From Phoronis australis (lineage: Eukaryota > Phoronida > Phoronidae), in contig NMRA01000268.1 of the NCBI GenBank assembly GCA_002633005.1, forward strand, positions 543,713 to 576,505: a DNA stretch of 32,793 nt. Direction: 5' to 3'. Positions 1 to 11,265 of this stretch are shown piece after piece (position 1 is the stretch's first letter; every line of letters starts with the position of its first letter). A program made the position numbers and the translations under genes. The notes under the pieces were generated by a model. The model saw only the letters and a program-made list of their open reading frames with translations. It made no database searches and was not told the origin of the DNA.

Positions 1-1084
1 AAAGCAATTTAATTTGCTTAATAAAGACAATTTTGATTTTGACTGACATCTAGTGGCAAGTTAGAACTTTATGAGCTTATTAAACTTGACAACAGGTGTC
101 ACTAAAAACTAGGTCACATCAGAACTCATGTTAGTAGTACTTAATATGTCTAATTGATATTAAAATCGGCATTGGTATTATTAAAGGAACTTTTGAACTT
201 TTGTTTGCTGCTCTTGGTCTGTCAAATGCTTTGGAGAAATTATGAGATGCATTGGTGGGAAAGCTAAACTTTGAAGTGTCTAAGAAGTAGGTCACACCAG
301 TGCAGTGTGCAGTTTTAAACCATATATAAATACCTCCAGCATGACCATGCTTATGGGTAGACACAAAACAATGTCAATAACTGACATTCAACATTTGCGT
401 GGAGTTTGGAATTTATAATGTGGAGAACACTGTAGTGGTCTCAATAAGTTGAACAGAAAATAAATTAAATGTAATGCATAAAGTTTTGAAAATAAATAGA
501 GCAGTAGCAAGACTCCCTAAGAATCAAGCTCGTTTTCGAAAACTTTGCTCCATTGATGATCTGATTGGTTCATGCACTTACGACGGGAAAATGTTAGACC
601 AAGTATTGTGCCCGTGTGCACTGTACAACACTTTGTATCTTATTCTTATTCAGTCAATGTGCTGATACAGTAAATTTCCTTGTTTATGCCCATCCTGATT
701 TGACTGCAACTTGAGCTTGTTGGGTTCTACCATATTGGGGTTGGCATAATGGCCCACATGGTGCTTACTCGAATGGACTTCACTTTTACCGGCTATTTCA
801 ATACAGGTGAAGTAAATAAACAAAGTGGATCATTATCATCACCGGAATTTCATCATTAGTATCTTTTGCCGGGTGCTCAAATTTCTGTGACTAGGGATTC
901 TCACGTTTGTAATGTAGTGTTTCGCTGGACTTCCAGGTCTGCTGTGTTATTTATACCGGACCAAACTTAAAAATGAGATCCTTGTTTAAACCAGGAGGTG
1001 CATAAAAAATAATTGCAAGCGGTCTGATACACGTTGTACCAGACGTGCGCAGGCAGTGCATGTGGGCCCATTGCACTAATAACT
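1..1084. other. Gene-poor sequence, no recognised feature
   Basis: AT-rich non-coding sequence. No open frame here has a recognisable domain or believable splice sites. One isolated CATCTAGTGGCAAG (about 48-61) resembles the motif repeated in the Helentron arrays further right, but no element termini surround it. Confidence 0.5.
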
Positions 1085-1250
1085 TGGAACCATTTTATGC
1101 ATTATATTTATTAGTTAAAACCGCGTTGAGGAGCTTGAAACCTGACCCAAGGATTAAGCAGTGTGACCCAGTGGGATTCAAACCCACCACCTCGAGTAAA
1201 AAAAGCACGCACCTATCACACTAAGCCACACCGCCTCCTCGAGGAGGCCA
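1085..1250 (-). repeat. tRNA-derived SINE-like element
   Basis: On the minus strand a tRNA-like head carries a box A-like TGGCTTAGTGTG and a box B-like GGTTTGAATCC. The box B lies in a perfect T-arm stem-loop, GTGGG-TTTGAAT-CCCAC (plus-strand 1171-1187). The anticodon region is replaced by a T-run, so this is not a working tRNA gene. An AT-rich tail with AATAAATAT follows (plus about 1085-1110). The 5' edge holds a perfect 14-bp palindrome CCTCCTCGAGGAGG at about 1234-1247. The outer limits are approximate. RNA polymerase III transcription is inferred from the boxes only. Confidence 0.55.
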
Positions 1251-2171
1251 TAGGGTGTAATTTGTGTAGACGTTTCTCTGCGTTGCGAGTTTTCATAAAA
1301 CTATGGTAAATTCACAAAAGATTACGTGCGATGCAACTGAAGTTCATAAAAAGTAAAAGTCTGGACTTCCAAATCGCTTGATCTGATTTGACATATTTCA
1401 CATATTTCAGAAGGACAATACTTAGTATCTTTTACACAGGGACCCCTTTGTAACATTAGGAGTAGGATTGATCCATTATGTACGTATATGACTTTACTAA
1501 ACCAGTTGAAGAATTTTGTTTTTATCATAAATATTCGTTTGAAAGGCTTAAGTTTGGAAATATTAGTACTTACGGCAAAAATTTAAAAATCATTGGCCCG
1601 GTTACAAAAATTTAACATTGAAGCATAAAAACAACCTGCACGCACCCCTCTGATGTTCCTGTTCCATGTTTGCAAAGAAGTTGAAACTCGTGTTAGTTGG
1701 TTGTATTTTCATAGACTGTAATGTATTGTACTTGGGTAAGATGGTCTAGAGATTTTATGCGGCATACATTTATCATGAAATGAGTATGTAACCTGCTGTT
1801 GAATTGCGAGATAAATTTTGAGTAGGCCAGTTGGTTATTTCTGGAGTATTACTGTGATCTTTATTTTTGTTAAAGGTTTTACCAGCATTCAATTTATCGA
1901 AATTAATGATCCAAATCCCTACGAAATGTGCGCATTTTGCTGATATAGTAACCAACTGATTAGGGCCAGTGAAGATGACGAATTCGGTTAAGTGCACACT
2001 AGACTATGGCTGAGGTTCCTCGTAAGGACAGGAGTTCATGAATCCCTATCTTTTGAAAGAATTTGGCGGACAATTTTAATAAAAAAAATTACCAGGTAAT
2101 GTTCATCAAAAAGGAGTAAAGAACAATGGATATGTGAAGATGGAATTAACTAGTAGTCCTACCAGAAGTTC
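1251..2171. other. Intergenic sequence, nothing recognised
   Basis: AT-rich sequence without protein domains, RNA genes or clear repeat boundaries. It ends at the TTAA that flanks the Kolobok-like element. Confidence 0.5.
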
Positions 2172-3347
2172 TTAAAGGAGAATGCCACCCGATTTAATTA
2201 GTCTTTTTTGCCGTCTTAATCGGTCTATATCCACATTGCCTCGCATACAGTCGACCTTACCTTGCCAAGAGGTGTCGCGTTAACCTGTGAGGAAGGTGAG
2301 AAACGACGCTAGCAATGTCAGTGGTTCATATGTAGAGTGAATGCCATTATGTTGTGGTGCATTGTTCCCGCTTTTCCGAACTAAGCAGCTGCGAGGAAAG
2401 CGGGTATATCGTTTTTTTTACTTCCTCGAAAGTCCGAAATTCTTAGGAAGTGGCTCATGGTTGTGAAGAATGAAATGTATGCTGTAAATAGCAAGTATGA
2501 GGCCGTGAAACATCTCCGTGTCTGTGGCCTGCAGACGTCGACAGTGCTTGACGAAGGTCGGCTTACCAAATAACCGTGCATACGTTCCGTTGTCTGAGCT
2601 TGTTCACGGCTCCTCTCTAGTATTTCGTCGTCACTGTATTCCTCAAATAATGATTGTCAATGTACAACTTCTGCCCTGACGGTGCTGTCCTGGTGGCCAA
2701 AGCGGAACCTGAATTCACGGCACATTACTTTGGCTCACAAGTATAGTATTTTCAGTTTCTGAAGTTCAGTTTCCGAGCCACTGGCCGGTATCATGATAAC
2801 GAGTCAATCCGGCCTGCCGGGACGGGCCTGATCGGGCTCCGAGCCACTGACCAGGATAACAAGCGTTGTGTGTTTAGAACTCAAAAAATCACAAGTCTAA
2901 ACAACACAGATTTAGGTTCTCCTGTCTGTATCTCATGGAAACTACCTCGAAATTATCTCCGAACAGACCACAAACTCCTGCTACGGACCTCATTGACCTG
3001 CCGAACTTTGTAGGCTATGGTGTGTCCAAATACCAATAAATCTGTAAGAGCGAAATAAAACAACACGTTTTTATAAGAAGTTGGTGTATTTTTAAGGGTT
3101 TTACATCGAAGTTTGATGATCTATTGGTGTTAAACGATGACTTCAAGCGATAAGCTGACACCAGTAACCCGTGTTGTGAACTGCTGAACAGACTGCGTGT
3201 GAAACCGATGACGTCATTGGATAATTTCAACACCTCCCTCTGCCGTCAGGTGTTAGGTAACGCAATCGTACATGTCATTATGGAGCAGAACTACTCGATC
3301 TAAATTGATACAAATTAGGTTGTGTTTTGAGTGGCATGCTGCTTTAA
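2172..3347 (+). mobile_element. Kolobok-like DNA transposon, degenerate copy A
   Basis: The element is bounded by TTAA on both sides (2172-2175 and 3344-3347). Just inside are imperfect terminal inverted repeats, AGGAGAATGCCACCC on the left and the complement of AGCAGCATGCCACTC on the right. TTAA target duplication, termini starting RRG and a THAP-domain protein are known hallmarks of the Kolobok superfamily. This copy keeps a decayed THAP exon (2341-2573). A sister copy lies inverted at 26212-27220, about 90% identical over the compared right half, and lacks the THAP part. A CCAAT box next to a palindromic TGACGTCA (3209-3216) is conserved in both copies. No full transposase is present, so the copy is non-autonomous. 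Confidence 0.75.
2341..2573 (+). pseudogene. Decayed THAP-domain exon of a Kolobok-type protein
   Basis: THAP is the C2CH zinc-coordinating DNA-binding domain found in P-element and Kolobok proteins. A start ATG at 2341 opens MPLCCGA, the usual THAP beginning (M-P-x-x-C-x-A). The frame then breaks. A frame open from 2385 to the TAA at 2571-2573 carries the rest: GISFFLLPRKSEILRKWL, with the conserved proline and tryptophan, then RVCGLQ. In THAP domains this last part is normally V-C-x-x-H-F; here CAG (Gln, 2532-2534) stands where the zinc-binding His is expected. Frame break plus lost ligand mean it is not functional. The inverted sister copy lacks this stretch. The assignment rests on motif pattern and spacing, without an alignment. 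Confidence 0.6.
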
Positions 3348-4618
3348 AATACATCCATCATCAAAATTATGTCTTGAACATACATATAAAGTCTTATTTT
3401 CATTAACGTTTTTACACGGCATAAGGTTTTTCTCCCACAGCCGATTATGGGGTCCCCATACACTATGGAAACTAATGCCTTTGTATTTCGCCTGTGTCGC
3501 TGAACACCCGGCCACACAGCAACTGATCCACGATTAGCAGACGACATACTTGTGGGAAATATCACCACATAATTTGGCCAGGTGACGCTAGTGCATAATG
3601 ACGTAACGGCTTGTGCGAAACAGCACAGATTTCGTGCATTGAAAGTAAAACTATGCAGAGTTGGCGGTCTATGTACTATTATATAGTCTATGGTTCCAGA
3701 CAGGGTTCCAGACGGTTAAGCAACACGTAGCCCCTCTGTTGACGGGTTGGGGTGATGTAATCACGAGTATCTATGATGTAATTGCCTACCAGACGGTCTG
3801 CCAGTCGATCGCCAATGGGACGCAATCCACAGATGCCAAACCATTGGCAGTTAGTACCCAACTGGCCCCAGTAGAGACGGTGGCCATCCCTTGCATAGTG
3901 CTTTTTGGCGAATCTTGCCTCATTGATTAAACCATCAACGTCATGTTGCTGTAAGTGCCTTATATAGTGCACATACGTACACATTAGAATACCGTTGAAG
4001 TCTTTAACATCTCAGCTTGAACATTAGAGTCGCTTCTAATAATGTTTGAAAAACCCAGTTTGAACGAGCAGCTAACTGGAACTGGAAGGACTGACACTCT
4101 ATCATTATTTAGGTGATCTGAAGATTATGTTGCAAAGCAACGTATGTATATTTATATATGTTTTTATCGTCATAGTTGTGCATGCCAACTTCACGTGTTA
4201 TGTTGCATTTGTCATTTTTGATGTGCGTTTCACTTAGAACTACTAGTAGTTGTAAATAGTAGCCTGAAGATGAGATATGTGTCTCAAAATATCGCTTTTT
4301 AAATTATGTTACCTACTGATGTCGTTTGGATTTATGTTGCACGGTTGTGATGTAAAGACAAGATCTCTATTTAGAGAGGTGGAAAGAACTGAAATTAGAA
4401 TAGTAAAAACAGACCAAAGTCATGTCTTCAATGAAATATGTGTAGTCTACTTTATGCACTATTTTCAAAAACGCTATTGTGAATTGTTTTTTTAAATATA
4501 TATTCCACTTTTGCATGAGGAATTATCAATTATAGGACTTTTATTATGGAAAGGAATAAAGCATTGCATTTGCATAAAATGAAACAAAATAATAATTTAG
4601 AACTATAACAGCATTTTT
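3348..4618. other. Intergenic; one GC-richer patch open on both strands
   Basis: Mostly AT-rich sequence without recognisable features. Between about 3660 and 3985 the composition rises to near 50% GC and long frames are open on both strands (89 codons plus, 98 codons minus). I recognise no domain in either, and splice sites are not evident. It may be a fragment of an old coding repeat. 4500-4618 is plain AT-rich sequence leading to the Helentron 5' end. Confidence 0.35.
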
Positions 4619-4790
4619 ATGCGCCCACATATTTATATGTGGACGCATTATGCCGTCATCTCCGTCTGTCCGGCATACCCTGCTTTATCTCCAAAACGCC
4701 TTGACTTATGTTTATGAAATTTTCACATATGCTTCTTCCATGGATGGGACGGCATGAGCGAACTTTTGGACAGATCCGACTACCTGTGTG

Positions 4791-7585
4791 CCCCCTAGTG
4801 GCAATTTTAGTTTTTTACATTTACCTCTGTATCTTCAAAAGTCCTCAACAGATTTTCATAAAATTTGGTATATAGGCATCTATTAATGAGATGACCCTAT
4901 CCGCTCGTTTTCAGATGGATTCGACAAAGTTTGTGCCACCAAGTGGCCATTTGTATGGTTTTCGAGTCTCTTTTTTGGGTCCACTTCTCTATCACCAAAC
5001 CGCTCAAAGGATGATTGTGAATATTGGCATGTATGTTCTTACTATGAAGTGGACGGCTGGCGATGATTTTCTGACGACTTCGAATACTTTGGCGTCACCT
5101 TGTGGTAGTTTTGTTTTGCGCCTAAGGCTGTATCTCCTAAACCATTCGCAGGATCTTTACTAAATTTAGTAAGTGTATTAATATGATGTTAACAACGGAG
5201 GACGACGACTTTCAGACAGATTTGAGTACTGGTTTGCCACCCACCTCATATAGTGGCACTTTTATTTTTTTACGTATACCTCTGTATCTTCAAAGGTCTT
5301 CAACGTATTTTCATAAAACTTGGCATACAGGTATCTGTTAATGAGGTGACGCTATCTCTCCGTTTGCACCGCCTAATGGCCATTTTTACTGTTTTCAAGT
5401 CTTTTTTTTGGCGTCCACTCTTCTGTCAACCAAACTGCTTTTAGGATAATTGTGAAAATTGGCATGTTTGTTATTACTATGAAGTGGTCGTCTTGACGAT
5501 GATTTTCCGACAACTATGACTACTGTGGCGCCTCCTAGGGGCAGTTTTTTTGCACTCATGGCTGTATGTCCTAAACCGTTTGCAGAATCTTTACTTAATT
5601 TAGCAGGTGTATTTATATGACGTTGACAACAGACGAGGACGACTTTTGGATGGATCTGACTACTGGTGTGCCCTGTAGTGGCAATTTTAGTTTTTTACGT
5701 TTACCACTTTCTGTATTTTCAAAGGTCCTCAACAGATTTTCATGAAATTTTGAATGTAGGCATCAATTGGTGAGATAAGCCCTCCTGTTTTTGGATGGAA
5801 TCGAGGTATTTTGCGCCACCTAGGCTAGTAGCCATTTTTGGCTGTTTTCAAATTTTGGTTTTGGTGTCCACCCGTCTATCAACCAAATCATTTTAGGGAT
5901 GGTTTTGAAACTTGGCGTATATGTTCTCAGTGCGATGAGGACGTTTGATGATGGTGACTGATTACTGTGGCGCCTGCTAATGGTAGTTTTGTTTTGTTTT
6001 GCGCCCCTTGCTGTATCTCCTAAACCCACTGCAGGATCTTTACTAAATTTAGTAAGTGTATTTATATGAAGATAACAACAGACGACGACTTTCAGGCAGA
6101 TCCAACATACACTGTGCCCACTAGTGGCAATTTATTTTACTCTGTTTTCCTTTCTCTGAAGTTCCTTGACAGATTTTTATGCGCCCACATATTTATATGT
6201 GGTCTCACATTGTCGTCATCTCTGTCTGTCCGGGCGTCCGGCGTCCTCAGCTGTATCTCCTAAACCCTCACAGGATCTTGATGAGATGTGGCACCAGTTG
6301 TGTTCCTATGAAGCTGACGACAGATGACGACGAATTTTGGATCTTTCCGACTATTGGTGTGCCCCCTAGTGGCAATTTTAGTTTTTTACGCTTACCTCTA
6401 TATCTTCGGAAGTCATCAACGTAGATTCATAAAATTTGAAATTTAGGCATCTGTTAGTGAAATGAAACTATCCTCTTGTTTTCGGATGGATTTGACGTAA
6501 TTTGCACCACCTAGTGGCCATTTTTACTGTTTTCGAGTGTGTTTTTTGGCGTCCACCCCTCTATCAATCAAACCGCTCAAAGGATGATTGTGAAAATTGG
6601 CATGTATGTGTTTATTATGAAGAGGACGGTTGACGATGATTTTCCGACGATTTCGACTACTGTGTCGCCTCCTAGTGGTAGTTTTTTTTGCGCCTATGGC
6701 TGTATCTCCTAAACCGTTCGCAGGATCTTTACAAAATTCTGTAAGTATATTTATATAACGTTAACAACAGACGACAACTTTCGGACAGATCCGACTACCG
6801 GTGGCCTGCCCCCTAGTGGCAATTTATTTCTTTACTTTATTTAGCAAGTGTATTTATATGATGTTGACTACGGATGACGACGACTTTCGGACAGATCTGA
6901 CTACTACTGTGCCCCCTAGTGGCAATTTTAGTTTTTTAAGTTTAACTCTGTATCTTCAAAGGTCCTCAACAGATTTTCATAAAATTTTAAATATAGGCAT
7001 CTATTGGTGTGATGACACTATCTTGATGGAATCGAGATATTTTGCACCACCTAGTGGCCATTTTTGCTGTTTTCAAGTCTTGTTTTTGGCGTCCACCCTT
7101 GTATCAACCAAATCATTTGAAAATTGGCATATGTGTTCTCAGTGTGAAGACTACTGTGGCGCCTCCTAGTAGTAGTTTTGTTTTGCGTCCATTGTTGTAT
7201 CTCCTAAACCCACTGCAGGATCTTTACTAAATTTAGTAAGTGTATTTATATGAAGATAATATTTACAGACGACGACTTTCAAGCAGATCCAACGGACACT
7301 GTGCCCCCTAGTGGCAATTTCATTTTATTATGTTTTCCTTTGTTTCTCTGAAGTTCCTTGACAGATTTTTATGAAATATGGCATGTTCCTGTTTTTGGAT
7401 TAATTGTATGTTTTTGCGCCATCTAGTGGCCATTTTTATGATACAAAATGAAAAACCCTAAAAGCACACCGTTTGCAAGGCATTCGTGGGTGCATTTCAA
7501 CGCTCCGCAGTGCTCTTGTTATGAAATATAGCATTTTCCCGTTTTTGGATGGATGGTACATTTTTGCGCCAGCTAGTTGCCATTT
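4791..7585 (-). promoter_or_regulatory. Array of about 20 CTCF-like motifs, first Helentron nest
   Basis: Each monomer contains one motif that on the minus strand reads like TTGCCACTAGGGGGCAC (for example 4789-4805, 6358, 6907, 7300), TGGCCACTAGGTGGCGC (6504, 7044, 7416) or TGCCACTAGGAGGCGCC (6663). The first two classes match the known animal CTCF core CCASYAGRKGGCR at every position. The sites lie near 4791, 4936, 5093, 5236, 5368, 5528, 5668, 5811, 5970 and 6113, so 132-160 bp apart, then continue in H2. All point the same way. Several are mutated (5093 CCTTGTGG, 7566 GCTAGTTGC). Binding by CTCF is inference from motif match alone. Confidence 0.45.
6179..7518 (+). mobile_element. Helentron-type element H2, nested in H1
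   Basis: It starts ATGCGCCCACATA (palindromic 5' end, with GTCC/CGTCCGGCGTCC repeats at about 6222-6250) and ends after GTGGGTGCATTTCAACGCTC and GCTCTTG at 7518. The flanks CTTGACAGATTTTT and ATGAAATATAGC join to recreate an uninterrupted monomer; the same sequence occurs intact at about 7352-7375. There is no target duplication beyond one or two T residues, as expected for T^T insertion by Helentrons. The 3' hairpin is damaged (GCAGTG instead of GCGTTG). It carries nine monomer motifs. Its uninterrupted AACCCTAAAAGCACACC (about 7450-7466) is the empty-site version of the copia insertion point in H1. Confidence 0.75.
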
Positions 7586-7614
7586 TTATGATACAAATAA
7601 AATAACCCTAAAAG

Positions 7615-7848
7615 TGAAAAGTCGTGAGTAAAACAAAGATTGTGCCCAGTTGGCTGTCGAACTAAAAGTGTATTGATATTCACAAATAATAGAATATTTA
7701 TACAGAAATGTACAGGAAGTCAATAGGTTCTAGGAATATATGACTAATAGAGTACTGACTACAAAACAGGAACCAGTAAACCATAAACAACAACAGGATA
7801 GAATATTATGTAACTACAGGATATAAACACATTCCAATATAGTTATCA
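7615..7848 (-). repeat. Copia 3' LTR
   Basis: On the element's strand it starts TGATAACTATATTGG and ends CGACTTTTCA, giving TG...CA termini. It matches the 12081-12310 repeat throughout, with about 4 substitutions (for example GGCTGTCG against GGCTATCG) and short indels. The purine-rich tract abuts its start. Confidence 0.93.
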
Positions 7849-7870
7849 AATTCCACTCTCTTTCTTTTCC
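7849..7870 (-). other. Copia polypurine tract
   Basis: The minus strand reads GGAAAAGAAAGAGAGTGG then AATT immediately before the 3' LTR. This is the expected position and composition for the plus-strand DNA primer of an LTR retrotransposon. Confidence 0.85.
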
Positions 7871-7939
7871 TTAAGATAATCCATATATCAAAACCTATGT
7901 AATATAGTTTTACTAACACGTATACAATAAATGTTCTGA

Positions 7940-9277
7940 CTAAAATTCTAACATGCCTGTCTCTAACACTTTTCGCAGTACAATAGAGGATGCTCCACGT
8001 TTCGTAAGACAATCAGCTAGTTGAGCTTTAGAATCACACCATTTAATTTCTTTAATCTGTTTGTTTTCAATGAGTTCCTTTATACCACTGATTTCCATGC
8101 GAAGCCTCTTCTCTGTTACAAACTTTTGTGACTTAATTGCCTCAAATAATGACTTACAATCAGTAAAGCATACCAGTTGTACAACAGTAGAATCTGGTGT
8201 CCCACACGTCAATTCACCTAAAAGTGTCATTATGAAGAGAGACACATCAATGCCTTCTGCCATGGCTAAAGTTTCAGCTGCCAATGTACTTCTAACTACC
8301 CGTCTGATTTTCTTTGAATTCCACCAAATAGGTGTTATTTTCCCAGACTTGTTCATCAAACCAATAAAATAACCCCCTTGACTTCCACCGTCAGGTAAAT
8401 TGCCCAAGGCAGCATCACTGAACAAAGCCACGCACAAGTCACTGTCCTGTCCTAAGGATTGATACTTTAGAGACATCTTTGTTGCTTTAGCCTTGCCAAT
8501 AATCTTGTTTACCATCAGCATGTCTTTTACAGTACAACATTTGATATTGTTCGCCACAACACTAACATCAAACAGTAAATCTGGTCTACTTTGGTGTGCT
8601 AACCATAACAATTGCCCAACTTTGGACCTAAGAGCATGCTTCTCATTCTCAGTCAACACAGAATCCTGTTCACTAGCTCTACTAGCACTAACATCAATCT
8701 GCAACAAATCATCCGTATATTTATTCTGATGCAAAATTATCCTATTGTCACCTGTGCATTGCAATTCAATCCCACAGTATTTGAATGCATCACTATTCTC
8801 TTTGCCAACCTTAAAAGTTGATCTAATTTTGGAAATAACAGTCTCAAACTCTTCTGTACCTCCCCAGACAAAATCATCAACATGACATGCGAGTATACCA
8901 TAGACCTCATTTCTATCATTCATCCAGTAAAATACAGCAGGATCCACCCTTGACATCTTCCCCCCGTTTTCCAACATGACTGATTTCACCCGAAAATACC
9001 AGTTCAGTGAAGCGTCGCTTAGGCCATATACGCATTTTTCCAATCGCCATAATTTACTGTTCGCATTGGCTTCTTTGGGGGGTCTGATATATATTTCCCT
9101 GTCAATAGGATTTCCCTGCAAAAATGCTGTCTTAATGTCCATTGAATTCATTTTCCAGTTTTTCATGGCCAAAATTGCAAAAATCAAGCGCAGTGACTCA
9201 TGCGCACATGTAGGTGAATCTTTTTGAATGTCATTTTGAAATTCCTCAAAACCTCTAGCAACTAAGCGGAGATACAT
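7940..9277 (-). pseudogene. pol: Copia pol part 2: reverse transcriptase and RNase H
   Basis: 445-codon open frame for the copying enzyme of the copia element. The RT palm has SMDIKTAFLQG (first catalytic Asp, residue 47) and CHVDDFVWGG (the paired Asp at 134-135, equivalent to the YVDD motif). RNase H follows with LFSDAALGN, STLAAETLAM and FTDCKSLFEA carrying its acidic residues, then a C-terminal DSKAQLADCLTKRG typical of copia RNase H. The stop lies about 90 bp before the 3' LTR. The N-terminal end is abnormal: RLVARGFEE, normally well inside pol, follows directly on the break at 9262-9277, and the usual upstream RT segment is missing. The ATG at 9275-9277 is probably fortuitous. The copy is broken. 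Confidence 0.92.
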
Positions 9278-11265
9278 TTCTGACCTTCATTTGGCACTTC
9301 ACTATAAACATTGTTTTGTTTCCAACTTTCCAGTTCAGCCAATTTTGCATCCTTTAATTGAACATCATCAGTAATCAAAACACTTTCTGTAGTATCAATT
9401 ATGTCATTGTCAACTATCTTCAGGTCATTCACACTTTTGAGGTCAACAGACAATGTTGCGCCCTCTAACTCATCAGGACTTGTAATGTTTAAATTATACC
9501 AGCTGTTGTTTTTGCCAGAAGCCTTAGTAGCTCTCCCCATGACTACAGCTCGTATTACAGAGTTGTCATCACTGTGCCTGTAAGTAATAATTTGTCCAGA
9601 TTTTAATGACTGATAAGGGACATTTGGTGCAGTGTCAACCCCATCAGTGCTCATTTGATTCTCAGAACTTGAGTCATCAGAGTCTGTCTCATGTGTTCTG
9701 GCTGACTCAGGATTATTTCCTGCCTCTCCTTCAGGCAAGCTGCTAACAGGTATTTCATCATCGTCATCATCCTCATATTTATTTGCCAAACATTCTCTGG
9801 TGGATGTTTCTGAAATCTGGTCATTTTTACTCCCATGACCCTCATTAGCCGAAACTTCAGGGATAGCTTTTTGTAATCTGATTTCATGAACTCTCACAAT
9901 AGAACCGCCATGTTTGACAATAATAGTAGATCCATCTCTTCCAATAACAACGCCAGGACCCTTCCATTCGGAAAAACCAGGTCTTTTGTAGTATACTTTA
10001 TCCCCAGTATCACAAGAATTAGTAACTGATCGTGTTTGTTTCCTTAATGCTCTTCTAATCTTTTCTGAACTTTCAGCCTTAGCAAAAGCAGCTCTTGCTG
10101 CATACATCGCGTTGATGTGATTACCAACTTTTTCACTCATGGTTGTGCCCTCCAATGCAGGGGGTTTATCTGTTAAAACTGATGGCAAATTTGGATTTCT
10201 GCCGAAAACCAGCTGATATGGACTGAAACCATATGTATTGTGCAATGAATTTTTAGCCATTAAGGCCCATGCCAATGCTGTTTCCCAATCAAGATTATGA
10301 CTTGATTTCAATTTTTCCAGAATATCAGTCAACGTCATGTTGTTTCTTTCTAGAGTACCATTAGACCAGGGGGAATATGCCGGGGTGGTCAGTACCTCTA
10401 TGTTGAAATTCTCTGCCATGTCCCTAACTTCATCGTTATTGAATTCTCCCCCATTATCACTGAACAATCGTTGAGGAGCCCCAAAAATACTGATCCAATG
10501 CTTAATGAAATTTTCAACAAATACATTCGCTTTCTTACAATGCATTATACAGCCTGAACTAAAGCGTGTGAATTCGTCAATGATGTGTAAATACCACAAA
10601 TTTGGACCCAACTGGTGCAAATCGACTGCCACAGTCTGATTGAAATCACTTGCAAGTGGCAAGCCAACAGCTGGTCTAGGACTTGGCTTCTTGAATTTTA
10701 GACATGTATCACATTTCTTGATTATGTCTTTCAACAATGTAAACACATTCTCATCATTGACGCCTGCACACTTCAGCAATTGCTTAATTCTATCACAGGT
10801 AGCATGGCCAAATTGACAGTGTAATTTCATAAGCATTTTTGACTTCTGACTAACACTCAAATTCTTATCATCTAAGAAGAAAAGCTCACCCTCTGCAGCC
10901 TCTTCTTTCTGTGGTACACTGCTGATATCTACACACATGTGTCCACATGATGTGTGTTTAATCGCTACATCTTGACCGAACATTGAGACTCGGTTCTCCT
11001 TTAGGTCAATTTTTGTGTCTGCCCTCTTTAGACTTTCATTGCTCAGCAGCAGAGGAACGTCAACGGGAACTACCTCGACTTTAATTTGGCATACAGTGTC
11101 CCCAATCTGTGCTGGCAATGTTACTGTCTTGGTCGACACGATATTCTTCCCAAAGCCAAATTTGAATGATCTTTGACTGGGAACTGTCTTGACTTCAACT
11201 TCAGGTTGGCTCTCGAGATAAGTGTCCCCTGCAGCCAGTTTTGCCCACATACTGTTCTTGAACAC
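9262..11265 (-). pseudogene. pol: Copia pol part 1: protease C-terminal part and integrase
   Basis: 667-codon open frame. Residues 7 to about 115 continue the aspartic protease begun in the gag frame. Integrase follows: an HHCC zinc site (H149, H154, C185, C188), then the catalytic triad D215 (VAVDLHQ), D270 (FSDNGGEF) and E306 (NGTLERNN), giving an exact D-D-35-E spacing. A copia-like GKGVV-type basic region (about residue 440) and an acidic linker with a DDDDDE run come next. The frame ends at a TAG (9262) where RT should begin. It is offset -1 from the gag frame. The first in-frame Met is not a real start, because an intact copia makes one gag-pol product. Broken at both ends. Confidence 0.92.

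Noticed and set aside
1140-1250. A functional tRNA gene
   Set aside because: Only the D-like and T-arm parts are recognisable; the anticodon stem is replaced by a T-run and the acceptor stem does not close.
3015-3233. A 72-codon frame conserved between both Kolobok copies
   Set aside because: It begins with GTG, not ATG, the changes between copies are not biased to silent sites, and DNA similarity alone explains its retention.
6801-7230. Open frames of 60-120 codons in the Helentron arrays (also 15062-16924 and 32412-32700)
   Set aside because: They follow repeat structure, occur on both strands and contain no domain; the elements are non-coding.
4619-7600. CRISPR-like regular repeat array
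   Set aside because: Spacers between the short conserved motifs are themselves related tandem monomers, and the context is animal chromosomal DNA.
11121-11265. Programmed -1 frameshift between copia gag and pol
   Set aside because: No X-XXY-YYZ slippery site is visible in the overlap, and the shift falls inside the protease active-site region; a single-base lesion fits better.
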